From Rhodococcus sp. ARC_M5 (GTDB taxonomy: Bacteria; Actinomycetota; Actinomycetes; Mycobacteriales; Mycobacteriaceae), in NCBI RefSeq assembly GCF_022810405.1, contig NZ_JALGQE010000016.1, forward strand, positions 1 to 64,000: a DNA stretch of 64,000 nt, in the 5' to 3' direction. Numbering within the stretch: position 1 is the first letter of the stretch; every line of letters begins with the position of its first letter. The notes under the pieces were generated by a model, which saw only the letters and a program-made list of their open reading frames with translations, had not been told where the DNA came from and made no database searches. The translations under genes were made by a program, and so were the position numbers. This document shows positions 7,346 through 15,948 of this stretch, piece after piece.

Positions 7346-8335
7346 ATGCGTGCCATCACACTGAAAGAGTTCGGCGATCCCGACGTCATGGAATGGACAG
7401 AGGTTCCCGACCCTCGTCCCAGCCGCGGGCAGGTGATCGTCGACGTCTCGGCCACCGCCGTCAACCGCGCCGATCTGATGCAGCGTCAGGGCAACTACCC
7501 ACCGCCCCCGGGTGCGAGCGAGATTCTCGGACTCGAATGCTCGGGCATCATCTCCGAACTCGGCGAGGGGGTCAGCGGCTGGAACGTCGGCGACAGGGTC
7601 TGCGCCCTGTTGGCCGGCGGTGGTTACGCCGAGCAGGTCGCCGTGCCCGCCACCCAGCTGTTCCCCATCCCTCGTGGTCTCGATCTGCATGTGGCAGCGG
7701 CACTTCCGGAGGTGGCGTCCACAGTGTGGTCCAACCTGGTGATGGACGCGCACATGCGTTCGGGACAGGTCTTGCTCATTCACGGCGGCGGTAGCGGAAT
7801 CGGAACGCACGCAATCCAATTGGCCAAGCAGATGGGCGTGACCGTTGCCGTCACGGCCGGATCGAAGTACAAGCTCGACATGTGCGCAGACCTGGGTGCC
7901 GACATCCTGATCGACTACAAGAACCAGGACTTCGTCGCCGAGATCCGTTCGCAGACCGAGGATCACGGCGCAGACCTGATTCTGGACAACATGGGTGCGA
8001 AGTACCTCGATCGAAACCTCGACGCCCTGGCCATGGACGGCACCATCGTGACCATCGGCATGCAGGGTGGTGTGAAAGGCGAGCTGAACTTTGGCAAACT
8101 CCTCGCCAAGCGCGGATCGGTGCACGCCGCCGGGTTGCGTGGCCGCCCCGAAACCGGCCCGTCGAGCAAGGCGAACATCGTCGCAGACATGACCGCACAC
8201 CTGTGGCCGATGATCTCCGAGGGACGCGTCACCGCCGTGGTGCACGCCGAGATCCCGATAACCGAAGCAGCACAGGGACATCGAATGCTCGATGAGGCCG
8301 AGACGATCGGGAAAGTGATCCTGCGAATCCAGTAG
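7346..8335 (+). CDS. NAD(P)H-quinone oxidoreductase (zinc-type MDR, Rv3777-like)
   Basis: This 329-residue medium-chain reductase of the quinone oxidoreductase/PIG3 type starts at the ATG at 7346 with GGAG 5 nt upstream. The GroES-like domain begins MRAITLKEFGDPDVMEWTEVPDP. The motif NRADLMQRQGNYPPPPGASEILGLECSG is characteristic. The Rossmann domain (VLLIHGGGSGIGTHAIQLAKQMG) binds NADPH. No zinc ligands are present. It should reduce quinones or other conjugated carbonyls in the cytosol. It corresponds in family and position to Rv3777 in M. tuberculosis, upstream of the convergent Rv3778c-type gene. Confidence 0.9.
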   Translation: MRAITLKEFGDPDVMEWTEVPDPRPSRGQVIVDVSATAVNRADLMQRQGNYPPPPGASEILGLECSGIISELGEGVSGWNVGDRVCALLAGGGYAEQVAVPATQLFPIPRGLDLHVAAALPEVASTVWSNLVMDAHMRSGQVLLIHGGGSGIGTHAIQLAKQMGVTVAVTAGSKYKLDMCADLGADILIDYKNQDFVAEIRSQTEDHGADLILDNMGAKYLDRNLDALAMDGTIVTIGMQGGVKGELNFGKLLAKRGSVHAAGLRGRPETGPSSKANIVADMTAHLWPMISEGRVTAVVHAEIPITEAAQGHRMLDEAETIGKVILRIQ

Positions 8336-8349
8336 CCCGACCCGCTGAT

Positions 8350-8389
8350 GTGAGCGGAACTTCGTAGTGGGCTACGAAGTTCCGCTCAC
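8350..8389. terminator. Perfect 18-bp hairpin between convergent genes
   Basis: GTGAGCGGAACTTCGTAG (8350-8367) and its exact reverse complement (8372-8389) are separated by only 4 nt. The structure sits between two converging genes that end at 8335 and 8407, so it can terminate both. There is no run of T on either side. Confidence 0.75.
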
Positions 8390-8406
8390 GTGCGGCGCAG
8401 CCGCTC

Positions 8407-9612
8407 TCAGAGGGCGAGTGCAGTGAGCGCTTTGACGAGCTGATCGATCTCGTATCGGGTGGTGTACGGAGCCAGACCGATGGTGACGGCACCACCCTCG
8501 TCGTTGACGCCCAACGCGTCGAGCAGCCGACTGCCGCCGTGGACTCCGCTGACACTGCCGATTCTTGCCTGCGCGAGTTGCTCGGACACCTTCACCGCGG
8601 GCATTCCCTCGACCGTGAAACTGACGGTGGGAACACGGGTGGGTGCGTTGCCCAGCACCATGACGTGATCCAAGGAGTTCAGGGCCTTCATCAGGTAGTC
8701 GAATAGACCGTCGTGGTAGTACTGCAACGATCCGATCGACAGCTCGAGCCGCTCACGACGCGTTCCCGTCGCAGCGTCGTCGAGATTGGCCAGGTAATCG
8801 ATGGACGCCACCACACCGGCCAACAACGCGTACTGGTGCGCGCTGACCTCTAACCGCTCCGGCCCCTTGGCCGACGGGTTCAGCGACATCGACGGCAACT
8901 GTTCCAACAGCGTCGGATCACGGAAGATCAGCGCGCCGACCGACGGCCCGCCCCACGCGGCCGCGTCGATCGCGACGATGTCGGCCCCGAGTTCCTTGAT
9001 GTCGACGTGGGCGTACGGGGCGGCTCCGGCGGCGTCGACGACGATCAGCCCACCGACCTCGTGCACCAGATCAGCCGCGACTCGAACGTCGGGCGCACTA
9101 CCGACGATCGGCGACGCCGCAGTGACCGCGACGAGCCGAGTGGTGGAGGTGATGAGGTCGTCGAACTGCCACGTGGGCAACTCACACGTATCGATTTCGA
9201 CTTCGGCCCACTTCACGTGCGCACCGGTTCGGCTGGCCACTCGCAGCCACGGGGCCACGTTCGCTTCCTCGTCCAGACGCGAGAGCACCAGCCCGGTCCC
9301 CAGACCGAGCCGCGAGCTCATCGAATCCGCGAGCCACGACAGCAACGTCGCGCGGTCCGGTCCGATGACGACCCCGGACGGATAGGCCCCGACGAGATCT
9401 GCGATTGCGGCGCGAGCGGATTCGAGCAGAGCGGCACTCCGCTTGGCCGCGATATTGCCGGCCGAATGATTGGACGCACTGTGCCGGAAAGCCGTCGAGA
9501 CGGCCGTCGACACGCGGTCCGGAATCAACATTCCCAGCTGAGGGTCGAGATGAATCCACCCGTCGCCGAGGGAGGGAATGGACCCTCTGACCCGTGCGAC
9601 GTCGTACCCCAT
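8407..9612 (-). CDS. Cysteine-desulfurase-like protein lacking catalytic Lys (Rv3778c-like)
   Basis: This 401-residue fold-type I aminotransferase-class V relative starts at the ATG at 9612 (MGYDVARVRGSIPSLGDGWIHLDP). The family scaffold is clear, including SAGNIAAKRSAALLESARAAIADLVGA and IVVDAAGAAPYAHVDIKELGAD. The residues that hold PLP differ. Where SufS-type enzymes have SAHKxGGPKGVG with the Schiff-base lysine, this protein has DAAAWGGPSVG (A219 in place of Lys). Where they have EHHxNxxPW with the stacking histidine, it has DEEANVAPW. It is therefore probably not a desulfurase and may be a binding or scaffold protein. Its place next to the Rv3777-type gene matches mycobacteria, so the altered family appears conserved. 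Confidence 0.8.
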   Translation of the reverse strand: MGYDVARVRGSIPSLGDGWIHLDPQLGMLIPDRVSTAVSTAFRHSASNHSAGNIAAKRSAALLESARAAIADLVGAYPSGVVIGPDRATLLSWLADSMSSRLGLGTGLVLSRLDEEANVAPWLRVASRTGAHVKWAEVEIDTCELPTWQFDDLITSTTRLVAVTAASPIVGSAPDVRVAADLVHEVGGLIVVDAAGAAPYAHVDIKELGADIVAIDAAAWGGPSVGALIFRDPTLLEQLPSMSLNPSAKGPERLEVSAHQYALLAGVVASIDYLANLDDAATGTRRERLELSIGSLQYYHDGLFDYLMKALNSLDHVMVLGNAPTRVPTVSFTVEGMPAVKVSEQLAQARIGSVSGVHGGSRLLDALGVNDEGGAVTIGLAPYTTRYEIDQLVKALTALAL

Positions 9613-9788
9613 GCCGGACACTCTAAGCGCCGACCGGTAAAGCATGTGTTCCACGTCCTGTTTCGCCAGGGAACGGTTGCCCACTTCGCACGCTCGATCC
9701 CTCCCTGCTTCCACTGTTCCCGACGACCGAACCAGGATAATCGCCCCGGACGATCGCGCAACGACGAGCGACGCGTAAAGATGGGTAC

Positions 9789-10373
9789 ATGACCCAATCC
9801 GAGTCGAACAGTGCCCCCGGGGACCACGTCGTTGTGATCGGCCCCAACGGAGAGCCGCTTGCTTTGAGCCGCGAGGAGGCCACGGCCGCAGCTGCGCGCG
9901 CCGCCGGATCGTCTGCGAACGGAGATTCGGACGACGGATCGGGCCTGTCGGAGATGGTCGAGCAGCCTGCGAAGGTGATGCGCATCGGCACGATGATCAA
10001 GCAACTGCTCGAGGAAGTGCGCGCGGCACCGCTCGACGACGCCAGCCGCACCCGTCTCAAGGAAATCCACAAGTCGTCGATCCACGAACTCGAACAGGGA
10101 CTCGCGCCGGAACTCCGCGACGAGCTCGAGCGTCTGGTGCTTCCTTTCGGCGACGATGTCGTCCCCACCGATGCGGAACTGCGCATCGCCCAGGCTCAGC
10201 TCGTCGGCTGGCTCGAGGGACTGTTCCACGGCATTCAGACGGCCCTGTTCGCACAGCAGATGGCCGCCCGTGCCCAACTCGAGCAGATGCGTCAGGGCGC
10301 CCTGCCTCCCGGCGTGATGGGCGCACCAGGTGGCACCGGTCACGGTGGCAGCGGTACCGGCCAGTACCTGTGA
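9789..10373 (+). CDS. bpa: Bacterial proteasome activator Bpa/PafE
   Basis: This 194-residue protein of the DUF2587 family is the orthologue of Rv3780. Bpa forms a dodecameric ring that docks on the 20S proteasome and opens its gate without ATP, feeding damaged or unfolded proteins such as HspR. The sequence shows a disordered N-terminus, a four-helix core (about residues 55-170, SEMVEQPAKVMRIGTMIKQLLEEVRAAPLDDASRTRLKEIHKSSIHELEQGLAPEL...), a Gly-rich linker, and the exact C-terminal GQYL motif that inserts into the proteasome alpha-ring pockets. Proteasome genes themselves are not in the window. It sits immediately upstream of wzm, as in related genomes. Confidence 0.93.
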   Translation: MTQSESNSAPGDHVVVIGPNGEPLALSREEATAAAARAAGSSANGDSDDGSGLSEMVEQPAKVMRIGTMIKQLLEEVRAAPLDDASRTRLKEIHKSSIHELEQGLAPELRDELERLVLPFGDDVVPTDAELRIAQAQLVGWLEGLFHGIQTALFAQQMAARAQLEQMRQGALPPGVMGAPGGTGHGGSGTGQYL

Positions 10374-10466
10374 CGCGCTCGGAGTGAGCCGAGAAGACGA
10401 TTGCAGGTAGTGTCGACCGTCGTGTCGGCACCAGCGAAGGATCCCGAGAGCGAGGCAGGAGATCAG

Positions 10467-11303
10467 ATGCCTGCTCCGGTTTCGGACTCACAGACTTATC
10501 GGCGCGCGTTCGGCGACCTGAGAACCGGTTTCAATCAGCGCGAACTGTGGCTGCACCTCGGGTGGCAGGACATCAAGCAGCGGTATCGCCGGTCGGTGAT
10601 CGGCCCGTTCTGGATCACCATCGCCACGGGCGTGCAGGCCATCGCCATGGGGTTGCTGTATTCGGTCCTGCTCAACATCGATCTGCGCGAGTTCCTGCCG
10701 CACGTCACGGTCGGCCTGATCGTGTGGGGCCTGATCAGTGCCGCGATCCTCGAAGGCGGAGACGTCTTCGTCGCGAACGAGGGGCTGATCAAGCAACTGC
10801 CGAGCGCGCTCAGCGTGCACATCTATCGGCTGGTGTGGCGTCAACTGCTGTTGTTCGGGCACAACATGCTGATCTACGTGATCATCATCGCGATCTTCTG
10901 GCCCGAGGGTGGGCTGCACTGGACCGTGGTCTTCGCGATCCCCGCGTTGGTGCTGATCCTGCTCAACGCCGTGTGGGTGTCCATTCTGTTCGGCATCATC
11001 GCCACCCGTTACCGCGACATCGCTCCCATTCTCGGCAGCTTCGTCACGCTGATGTTCTTCATGACGCCGATCGTGTGGACCACCTCGGGCCTGCAGCAGA
11101 TGGGCGGCGAGGCCGCGAATCGCGCCAAGCTCGTCGAGATCAACCCGCTCTTCCATTACCTCGACATCATCCGGGCCCCCCTGATCGGCGAGGATCAGCA
11201 GGCGTACCACTGGTACATCGTGCTCGGATTCACCGTCGTCGGCTGGGCGCTGGCCATTCTCGCTCTCAAGAAGTACCGGGCCCGCGTGCCCTACTGGGTT
11301 TAG
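10467..11303 (+). CDS. wzm: Galactan ABC exporter permease Wzm
   Basis: This 278-residue ABC-2 type permease exports polyprenyl-linked galactan across the membrane (Rv3783 in M. tuberculosis). The chosen ATG at 10467 has a strong site (AGGAGA, spacing 4-6 nt); open frame continues to a TTG at 10401 but without such a site. The N-terminal amphipathic segment LGWQDIKQRYRRSVIGPFWITIATG is the family hallmark. Six membrane spans are visible, including AIAMGLLYSVLL, VGLIVWGLISAAI, MLIYVIIIAIFW, ALVLILLNAVWVSILFGIIATRYRD and YIVLGFTVVGWALAILALKKYRARVPYWV. It precedes wzt by 10 nt; the two form the transporter. Confidence 0.93.
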   Translation: MPAPVSDSQTYRRAFGDLRTGFNQRELWLHLGWQDIKQRYRRSVIGPFWITIATGVQAIAMGLLYSVLLNIDLREFLPHVTVGLIVWGLISAAILEGGDVFVANEGLIKQLPSALSVHIYRLVWRQLLLFGHNMLIYVIIIAIFWPEGGLHWTVVFAIPALVLILLNAVWVSILFGIIATRYRDIAPILGSFVTLMFFMTPIVWTTSGLQQMGGEAANRAKLVEINPLFHYLDIIRAPLIGEDQQAYHWYIVLGFTVVGWALAILALKKYRARVPYWV

Positions 11304-11313
11304 GGGTCAGCAG

Positions 11314-12114
11314 TTGTCCATCAGCATCAGTACCCATGACGCATGCGTCGACTTCCCCATCTTCGACGCCAAGACGCGGTCACTGAAGAAGGCGTTCCTC
11401 GGCAAGGCCGGTGGCGCGATCGACCGCAACTCCTCCGACGTCGTCGTCGTCGAGGCCCTCAAGAACATCACGATGAATCTGAAGGACGGCGACCGCGTCG
11501 GACTCGTCGGACACAACGGTGCAGGCAAGTCGACCCTGCTGCGGCTGCTCTCCGGCATCTACGAGCCGACCCGAGGCAGCGCGACCATCCGCGGCCGCGT
11601 CGCGCCGGTGTTCGATCTGGGCGTCGGCATGGACCCCGAGATCTCCGGCTACGAGAACATCATCATCCGCGGCCTGTTCCTGGGGCAGACCCGCAAGCAG
11701 ATGCTCGCGAAGATGGACGAGATCGCGGACTTCACCGAACTCGGCGACTACCTCGACATGCCGCTGCGCACGTACTCGACGGGCATGCGCGTGCGCGTCG
11801 CGATGGGCGTCGTCACCAGCATCGACCCGGAGATCCTGCTGCTCGACGAGGGCATCGGAGCCGTCGACGCCGAGTTCATGAAGAAGGCTCGGCATCGCCT
11901 GCAGGAGTTGGTGAAGCGCTCGGGAATCCTGGTGTTCGCCAGCCACTCCAACGAATTCCTGGCTCAGCTGTGCGATACCGCGATGTGGATCGATCACGGC
12001 CAGATTCGGCAGCAGGGCGGCATCGAGGACGTGGTGCGCGCGTACGACGGTGACGACGCGGGAGACCACGTCGCGCAGATCCTGAAGGAGATCGAGCGGG
12101 ACGACCGGCAGTGA
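11314..12114 (+). CDS. wzt: Galactan ABC exporter ATPase Wzt
   Basis: This 266-residue ATP-binding subunit partners Wzm (Rv3781 type). It begins at a TTG at 11314, 10 nt after wzm, with AGGGG upstream. Walker A is GHNGAGKST (residues 66-74), the signature is YSTGMRVRVAMG, and Walker B is PEILLLDEGIG, followed by a switch histidine (VFASHS). An N-terminal extension of about 45 residues before the ATPase core matches polysaccharide-export ATPases. There is no long C-terminal carbohydrate-binding domain, so export does not need a modified chain end. The neighbouring glfT1 starts the glycan this transporter moves. Confidence 0.93.
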   Translation: MSISISTHDACVDFPIFDAKTRSLKKAFLGKAGGAIDRNSSDVVVVEALKNITMNLKDGDRVGLVGHNGAGKSTLLRLLSGIYEPTRGSATIRGRVAPVFDLGVGMDPEISGYENIIIRGLFLGQTRKQMLAKMDEIADFTELGDYLDMPLRTYSTGMRVRVAMGVVTSIDPEILLLDEGIGAVDAEFMKKARHRLQELVKRSGILVFASHSNEFLAQLCDTAMWIDHGQIRQQGGIEDVVRAYDGDDAGDHVAQILKEIERDDRQ

Positions 12115-12148
12115 GTGGAGCCTGCGGAACGAATAGGGGATCGAGAAC

Positions 12149-13051
12149 GTGAGCGACAAGATCGTCGGGGTCATCGTCACGCACAAGCGGCGTGAGTTGT
12201 TGGCGCTGTCGTTGGACGTGATCGGTGCGCAGACGCGTCCGCTCGATCATCTGGTCGTCGTCGACAATGCCGACGAGTCCGCCGTGCGTGAATTGGTCGA
12301 GTCGATCGGCCTGCCGACGACGTACCTCGGCTCGCAGCACAACCTGGGCGGCGCAGGCGGATTCGCGCTCGGCATTCTGTATGCGCTCTCACTCGGTGCC
12401 GATTGGGTCTTTCTCGCCGACGACGACGGCCGACCCGAGGGCCCGAAGGTGCTCGAGACCCTGTACGACTGTGCCCTCACCCACGGACTCGACGAGGTCT
12501 CCCCCGTCGTCTGCGACATCGAGGATCCGGACCGGTTGGCGTTCCCGCTGCGCCGCGGCGTCGAATGGCGTCGACTGCGATCGGAATTGATCGACCCGGC
12601 GAACCCGGACGACGATCTTCTCGAAGGCATCGCATCGCTGTTCAACGGCGCTCTGTTCAAGGCGTCGACGATCGACGCGGTCGGCGTGCCCGATCTCCGT
12701 CTGTTCGTGCGCGGTGACGAAGTGGAAGTACATCGTCGACTGCAGCGTTCGGGGCTGAAGTTCGGCACGTGCCTCACTGCCGCCTACGTCCACCCCAACG
12801 GGGCCGAGGAGTTCAAGCCGATCCTCGGTGGCCGGATGCACACGCAGTACCCCGAGGACGCGACCAAGCGCTACTTCACCTACCGCAATCGCGGCTACCT
12901 GATGTCGCAGCCGGGCATGCGAAAGCTGCTGCCGCAGGAGTGGATTCGGTTCACCTGGTTCTTCCTGATCACCACTCGGAACCCGAAGGGTCTGGCCGAG
13001 TGGTTCCGGTTGCGCGGGCTGGGGCGTCGGGAACACTTTCGTAGGCCCTGA
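12149..13051 (+). CDS. glfT1: Galactofuranosyltransferase GlfT1
   Basis: This 300-residue GT2-family enzyme adds the first galactofuranose residues to the rhamnosyl-GlcNAc-PP-decaprenol linker, using UDP-Galf (Rv3782). The start is a GTG at 12149. Visible landmarks are the nucleotide-binding entry VIVTHKRRELLALSLD, the GlfT-specific QHNLGGAGGF, the metal-binding DDDGRPEG (D91-D93), RGDEVEVHRRLQRSG in the acceptor region, and the C-terminal RYFTYRNRGYLMSQPGMRKLLPQEW. Its length matches M. tuberculosis GlfT1 (about 304). It is the third gene of the wzm-wzt-glfT1 transcription unit. Confidence 0.93.
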   Translation: MSDKIVGVIVTHKRRELLALSLDVIGAQTRPLDHLVVVDNADESAVRELVESIGLPTTYLGSQHNLGGAGGFALGILYALSLGADWVFLADDDGRPEGPKVLETLYDCALTHGLDEVSPVVCDIEDPDRLAFPLRRGVEWRRLRSELIDPANPDDDLLEGIASLFNGALFKASTIDAVGVPDLRLFVRGDEVEVHRRLQRSGLKFGTCLTAAYVHPNGAEEFKPILGGRMHTQYPEDATKRYFTYRNRGYLMSQPGMRKLLPQEWIRFTWFFLITTRNPKGLAEWFRLRGLGRREHFRRP

Positions 13052-13090
13052 CGCTGCCGCCAAGGGGTGCGCGCACCCACGTGATACCGC

Positions 13091-13102
13091 TACCGTGTGC
13101 CC
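13091..13102 (+). promoter_or_regulatory. Probable leaderless -10 box of the methyltransferase gene
   Basis: TACCGT (13091-13096) fits TANNNT and is followed after 6 nt by the ATG at 13103, supporting that ATG over the in-frame GTG at 13097. No clear -35 hexamer was identified. Confidence 0.4.
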
Positions 13103-13975
13103 ATGACGGAACCTCGGAAGCTCGCTGATCGCATCAAGTCGTCGGCACGGGAGAAGCTTCAACGAGCGATCGGCGAGGTTCTGGCTCAGCAGACCGCACA
13201 GCTGGCCGAGCAGACCAGCGATCAGCAGGCGACATTGCTCGACGTTCTCGAACGTCAACGGCGTGAGATCGAGGATTTACGCGGCTTTGTGCGCGGGCTG
13301 GAGCTACGCATGCGCCGCGACCTCTATTTCGCTTCCGAGGTCGAGGCCGCCGCCCAAAGTGCCGAGTTCGCCGAAGAAATGATGTCGACTGCTCCCACCT
13401 TTCCGTTGCCCCACGCGACGTTGAGATTTGCGCTCGGCGAGGTGTCCATCCGCGGTATGGCACTCGAATTCGGTGTGGCCAGCGGCACGACGCTCGAGAT
13501 CATCGCCGAAGAATTGGCGTCGCGTAAAGACATCACCGTAGTCGCCGGATTCGACGTGTTCTCCGGTCTACCCGAGACCTGGCGAACCGGCTTTCCGAAA
13601 GGACTGTTCGAGCAGGAGAGCATTCCCGAAGTGCCGGGCGCGCAGATTGTTCCCGGGTTGTTCGAGGACTCACTTCCGGGATTTCTGAAGGGCCACCACG
13701 AGAAATTGGCGTTCCTGCACCTCGACGCAGACCTGTACTCCTCGACGGTCACGGTGCTGGACCTGGTGGCCGATCGACTGGCCGTGGGCACCGTCATCGT
13801 GTTCGACGAGTACTTCAACTTCCCCGGCTGGCGCAACCACGAGTACCGGGCGTGGACGGAATTCGTGGCACGTACCGGAACCGAATTCGACTACCTGGGA
13901 TACACGGTCGACAACGAACAGGTCGTCGTACGGATTCGTAAGGCACCAGTGCGTCGATCTCCGCGGTCCTCGTAG
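13103..13975 (+). CDS. Class I SAM methyltransferase with N-terminal coiled coil
   Basis: This 290-residue protein has an N-terminal helical region (about residues 10-75, rich in Q, E, L and R: REKLQRAIGEVLAQQTAQLAEQTSDQQATLLDVLERQRREIEDLRGFVRGLELRMRRDL) that looks like a coiled coil. A methyltransferase domain of the TylF/Methyltransf_24 kind follows. Motif I is MALEFGVASGTTLEIIAEEL, the acidic loop is VVAGFDVFSGLPETWRTGFPKG, and AFLHLDADLYSSTVTVLDLV with VIVFDEYFNFPGWRNHEYRAW supplies the metal and catalytic residues of that family. Lying between glfT1 and a glfT2-like gene, it may O-methylate a cell-wall sugar, but the substrate is unknown. Confidence 0.8.
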   Translation: MTEPRKLADRIKSSAREKLQRAIGEVLAQQTAQLAEQTSDQQATLLDVLERQRREIEDLRGFVRGLELRMRRDLYFASEVEAAAQSAEFAEEMMSTAPTFPLPHATLRFALGEVSIRGMALEFGVASGTTLEIIAEELASRKDITVVAGFDVFSGLPETWRTGFPKGLFEQESIPEVPGAQIVPGLFEDSLPGFLKGHHEKLAFLHLDADLYSSTVTVLDLVADRLAVGTVIVFDEYFNFPGWRNHEYRAWTEFVARTGTEFDYLGYTVDNEQVVVRIRKAPVRRSPRSS

Positions 13976-14063
13976 CCTCACCGCTGACGGGAGCGCCCAA
14001 ATGTAGTATCGATGCGTCGGGTCGCAGGGACCTGCACGAGCGACAATATTCGATGGAGCGTTG

Positions 14064-15941
14064 ATGACAGAGACAGCACCGGACATTGCACGCGACAGTG
14101 CACATGTGGAGGCGCGTCTGGTCGGACACGACCCGCAGGCCCGATTGGTCGCTCAACGTGGCCTGTTCGGTGGCCCGTCCACCCTCATTCGAGATGATCT
14201 GTACTTGCACGTGGGCTCCGGCAGAGCTCATCGGTCCAGGTTCGAGGTATCGATAGAGCCCAACGCCAAAGCCGACACCAATACGTATTTCGGGCGATTT
14301 CCGGCGAGTTACTGGCAACGATGGACCGCCGTCACCGAGGTTCAGGTGACATTCACGTACAACGGCTCCGGACGAGTGTCTCTGGTGGCTTCCGATGCGG
14401 ACGGACGCAGCCGGACGGTCGCTGCGATCGACATCGAGGGCGCAGGGACCGCCGAACTGTCAGGTGCACTCGATCGCTTTGTCGATGGTGGGGCGTTGTG
14501 GCTTCGTTTCGACACCGACCGGTTTGCCCTGACGGTTTCTCAATTGACGTGGAATGTGCCGTCGCCCAACAAAATTCGTCCTGCTGCTGTGGTGGTGTGC
14601 ACCTTCAATCGGGCAGACGAGTGCGCTGACACCGTAGCGTCGCTCGGGAACGACAGTCAGGTCATCGAGGGGCTCGACGCCGTGTACGTCGTGGATCAGG
14701 GTACCGACCTCGTCGAGAAGCGCGAGAAGTTCAAAGCCACGGCAGAGCGACTCGGGGACAAGCTCGTCTACATTCGCCAACCCAACCTCGGGGGTGCGGG
14801 CGGCTTCACCCGAGGCATGTACGAGGTGACCGACGTTGTCGGCGCGGAACACGCCAATGTCGTTCTGATGGACGACGATATCTTGTGCGAGCCCGAGACA
14901 GTCTTGCGCACAAACGCTTTCGCCAACATGACCGTAGAGCCGGCAATTGTCGGAGCGCAGATGCTCGGGTTGTTCCACCCCGACTGCGTTCTTGTCGGTG
15001 CTGAACATGCGGATCTGAACGGTCCCAAAGTAGGAATTCCGTCCAGCAATGCGTTGGTCAATGCCAGCGTTGTGAAGAAGAAGCAGGAAATCCGTGTAGA
15101 CGCCGGATACAACGGTTGGTGGACATGCCTGATTCCTTCCGAGATCATCTCCCGAATCGGCTATCCCCTACCGCTCTTCTTTCAATGGGATGACGTCGAA
15201 TACGGACTTCGCGCGTCTCGAAATGGTTTCGCCACAGTGACTCTTCCCGGGGCCGGCGTATGGCACGCCGACTTCTCCTGGAAGGACTGGGACGAGTGGC
15301 ATCGGTATTTCAACATCCGAAACGGCCTTCTGACTGCTGCACTGCACAGTGAATTCGACGGAAAAATACTGTTTCGCAGCTTGTCCCGCGATCTACTGAA
15401 GTTTTTGGTCGGAATGCAATACGGACTGGCGTTCACACAGATCAAAGCCATCGAAGACTTCATGGAGGGTCCCGCCGCATTCGCCGACGGTGGCGTCGAG
15501 GCAGCCAGCATGATCAGGCGCGAACGCGCTTCCTACGCCGAGACCGTGCGTCACTCCGCTGCACACGCACCGGACCTCCAGAGCGCCGACTACCAGATAG
15601 CCAGCGCAGCGCCGTGGCCGAGCATGGAGGGCCTCGTCCTCGCCAAACGCCTGCTGCAGCAGCTGCGCGGACGCGTCAACCCGCATCCCGTGGCTATCGC
15701 GAGTCGGGACGCGCACTGGTGGCACGTCTCGCTCTTCGGTCATGCCGTCGTGACCGACGCCTCTCAGGAAGGCGTTCGCGTTCGACGGCACAACGCCGAA
15801 CTGATGAAGCAACTGCTCGTCCGGGGTCTCCGTGCGCAATGGAAGTTGCGGTCCCAGGCTCCACGAATACGTGACAGCTACCGCAGTGAGTTCGAGTCCA
15901 TGACGGACCGGTCCAACTGGGCAAGGCTGTTCGGCAAGTAG
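14064..15941 (+). CDS. GlfT2-like galactofuranosyltransferase
   Basis: This 625-residue protein is built like GlfT2, the polymerising UDP-Galf transferase. It has an N-terminal beta domain (about 1-165, with the family FPASYWQRWT block), a GT-A domain and a helical C-terminus. The key residues are present: QPNLGGAGGFTRGMYE, MDDDI (D270-D272) for metal, FQWDDVEYGLRA (D376-D377, general base region), H401 in VWHADFSWKDWDEW, and HRYFNIRNG. In M. tuberculosis glfT2 lies beyond fbpA/ubiA, not beside glfT1. This copy may therefore be a second enzyme with different linkage or substrate, or a relocated glfT2. The start ATG at 14064 has GGAG upstream. Confidence 0.85.
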   Translation: MTETAPDIARDSAHVEARLVGHDPQARLVAQRGLFGGPSTLIRDDLYLHVGSGRAHRSRFEVSIEPNAKADTNTYFGRFPASYWQRWTAVTEVQVTFTYNGSGRVSLVASDADGRSRTVAAIDIEGAGTAELSGALDRFVDGGALWLRFDTDRFALTVSQLTWNVPSPNKIRPAAVVVCTFNRADECADTVASLGNDSQVIEGLDAVYVVDQGTDLVEKREKFKATAERLGDKLVYIRQPNLGGAGGFTRGMYEVTDVVGAEHANVVLMDDDILCEPETVLRTNAFANMTVEPAIVGAQMLGLFHPDCVLVGAEHADLNGPKVGIPSSNALVNASVVKKKQEIRVDAGYNGWWTCLIPSEIISRIGYPLPLFFQWDDVEYGLRASRNGFATVTLPGAGVWHADFSWKDWDEWHRYFNIRNGLLTAALHSEFDGKILFRSLSRDLLKFLVGMQYGLAFTQIKAIEDFMEGPAAFADGGVEAASMIRRERASYAETVRHSAAHAPDLQSADYQIASAAPWPSMEGLVLAKRLLQQLRGRVNPHPVAIASRDAHWWHVSLFGHAVVTDASQEGVRVRRHNAELMKQLLVRGLRAQWKLRSQAPRIRDSYRSEFESMTDRSNWARLFGK

Positions 15942-15948
15942 TCGACGT

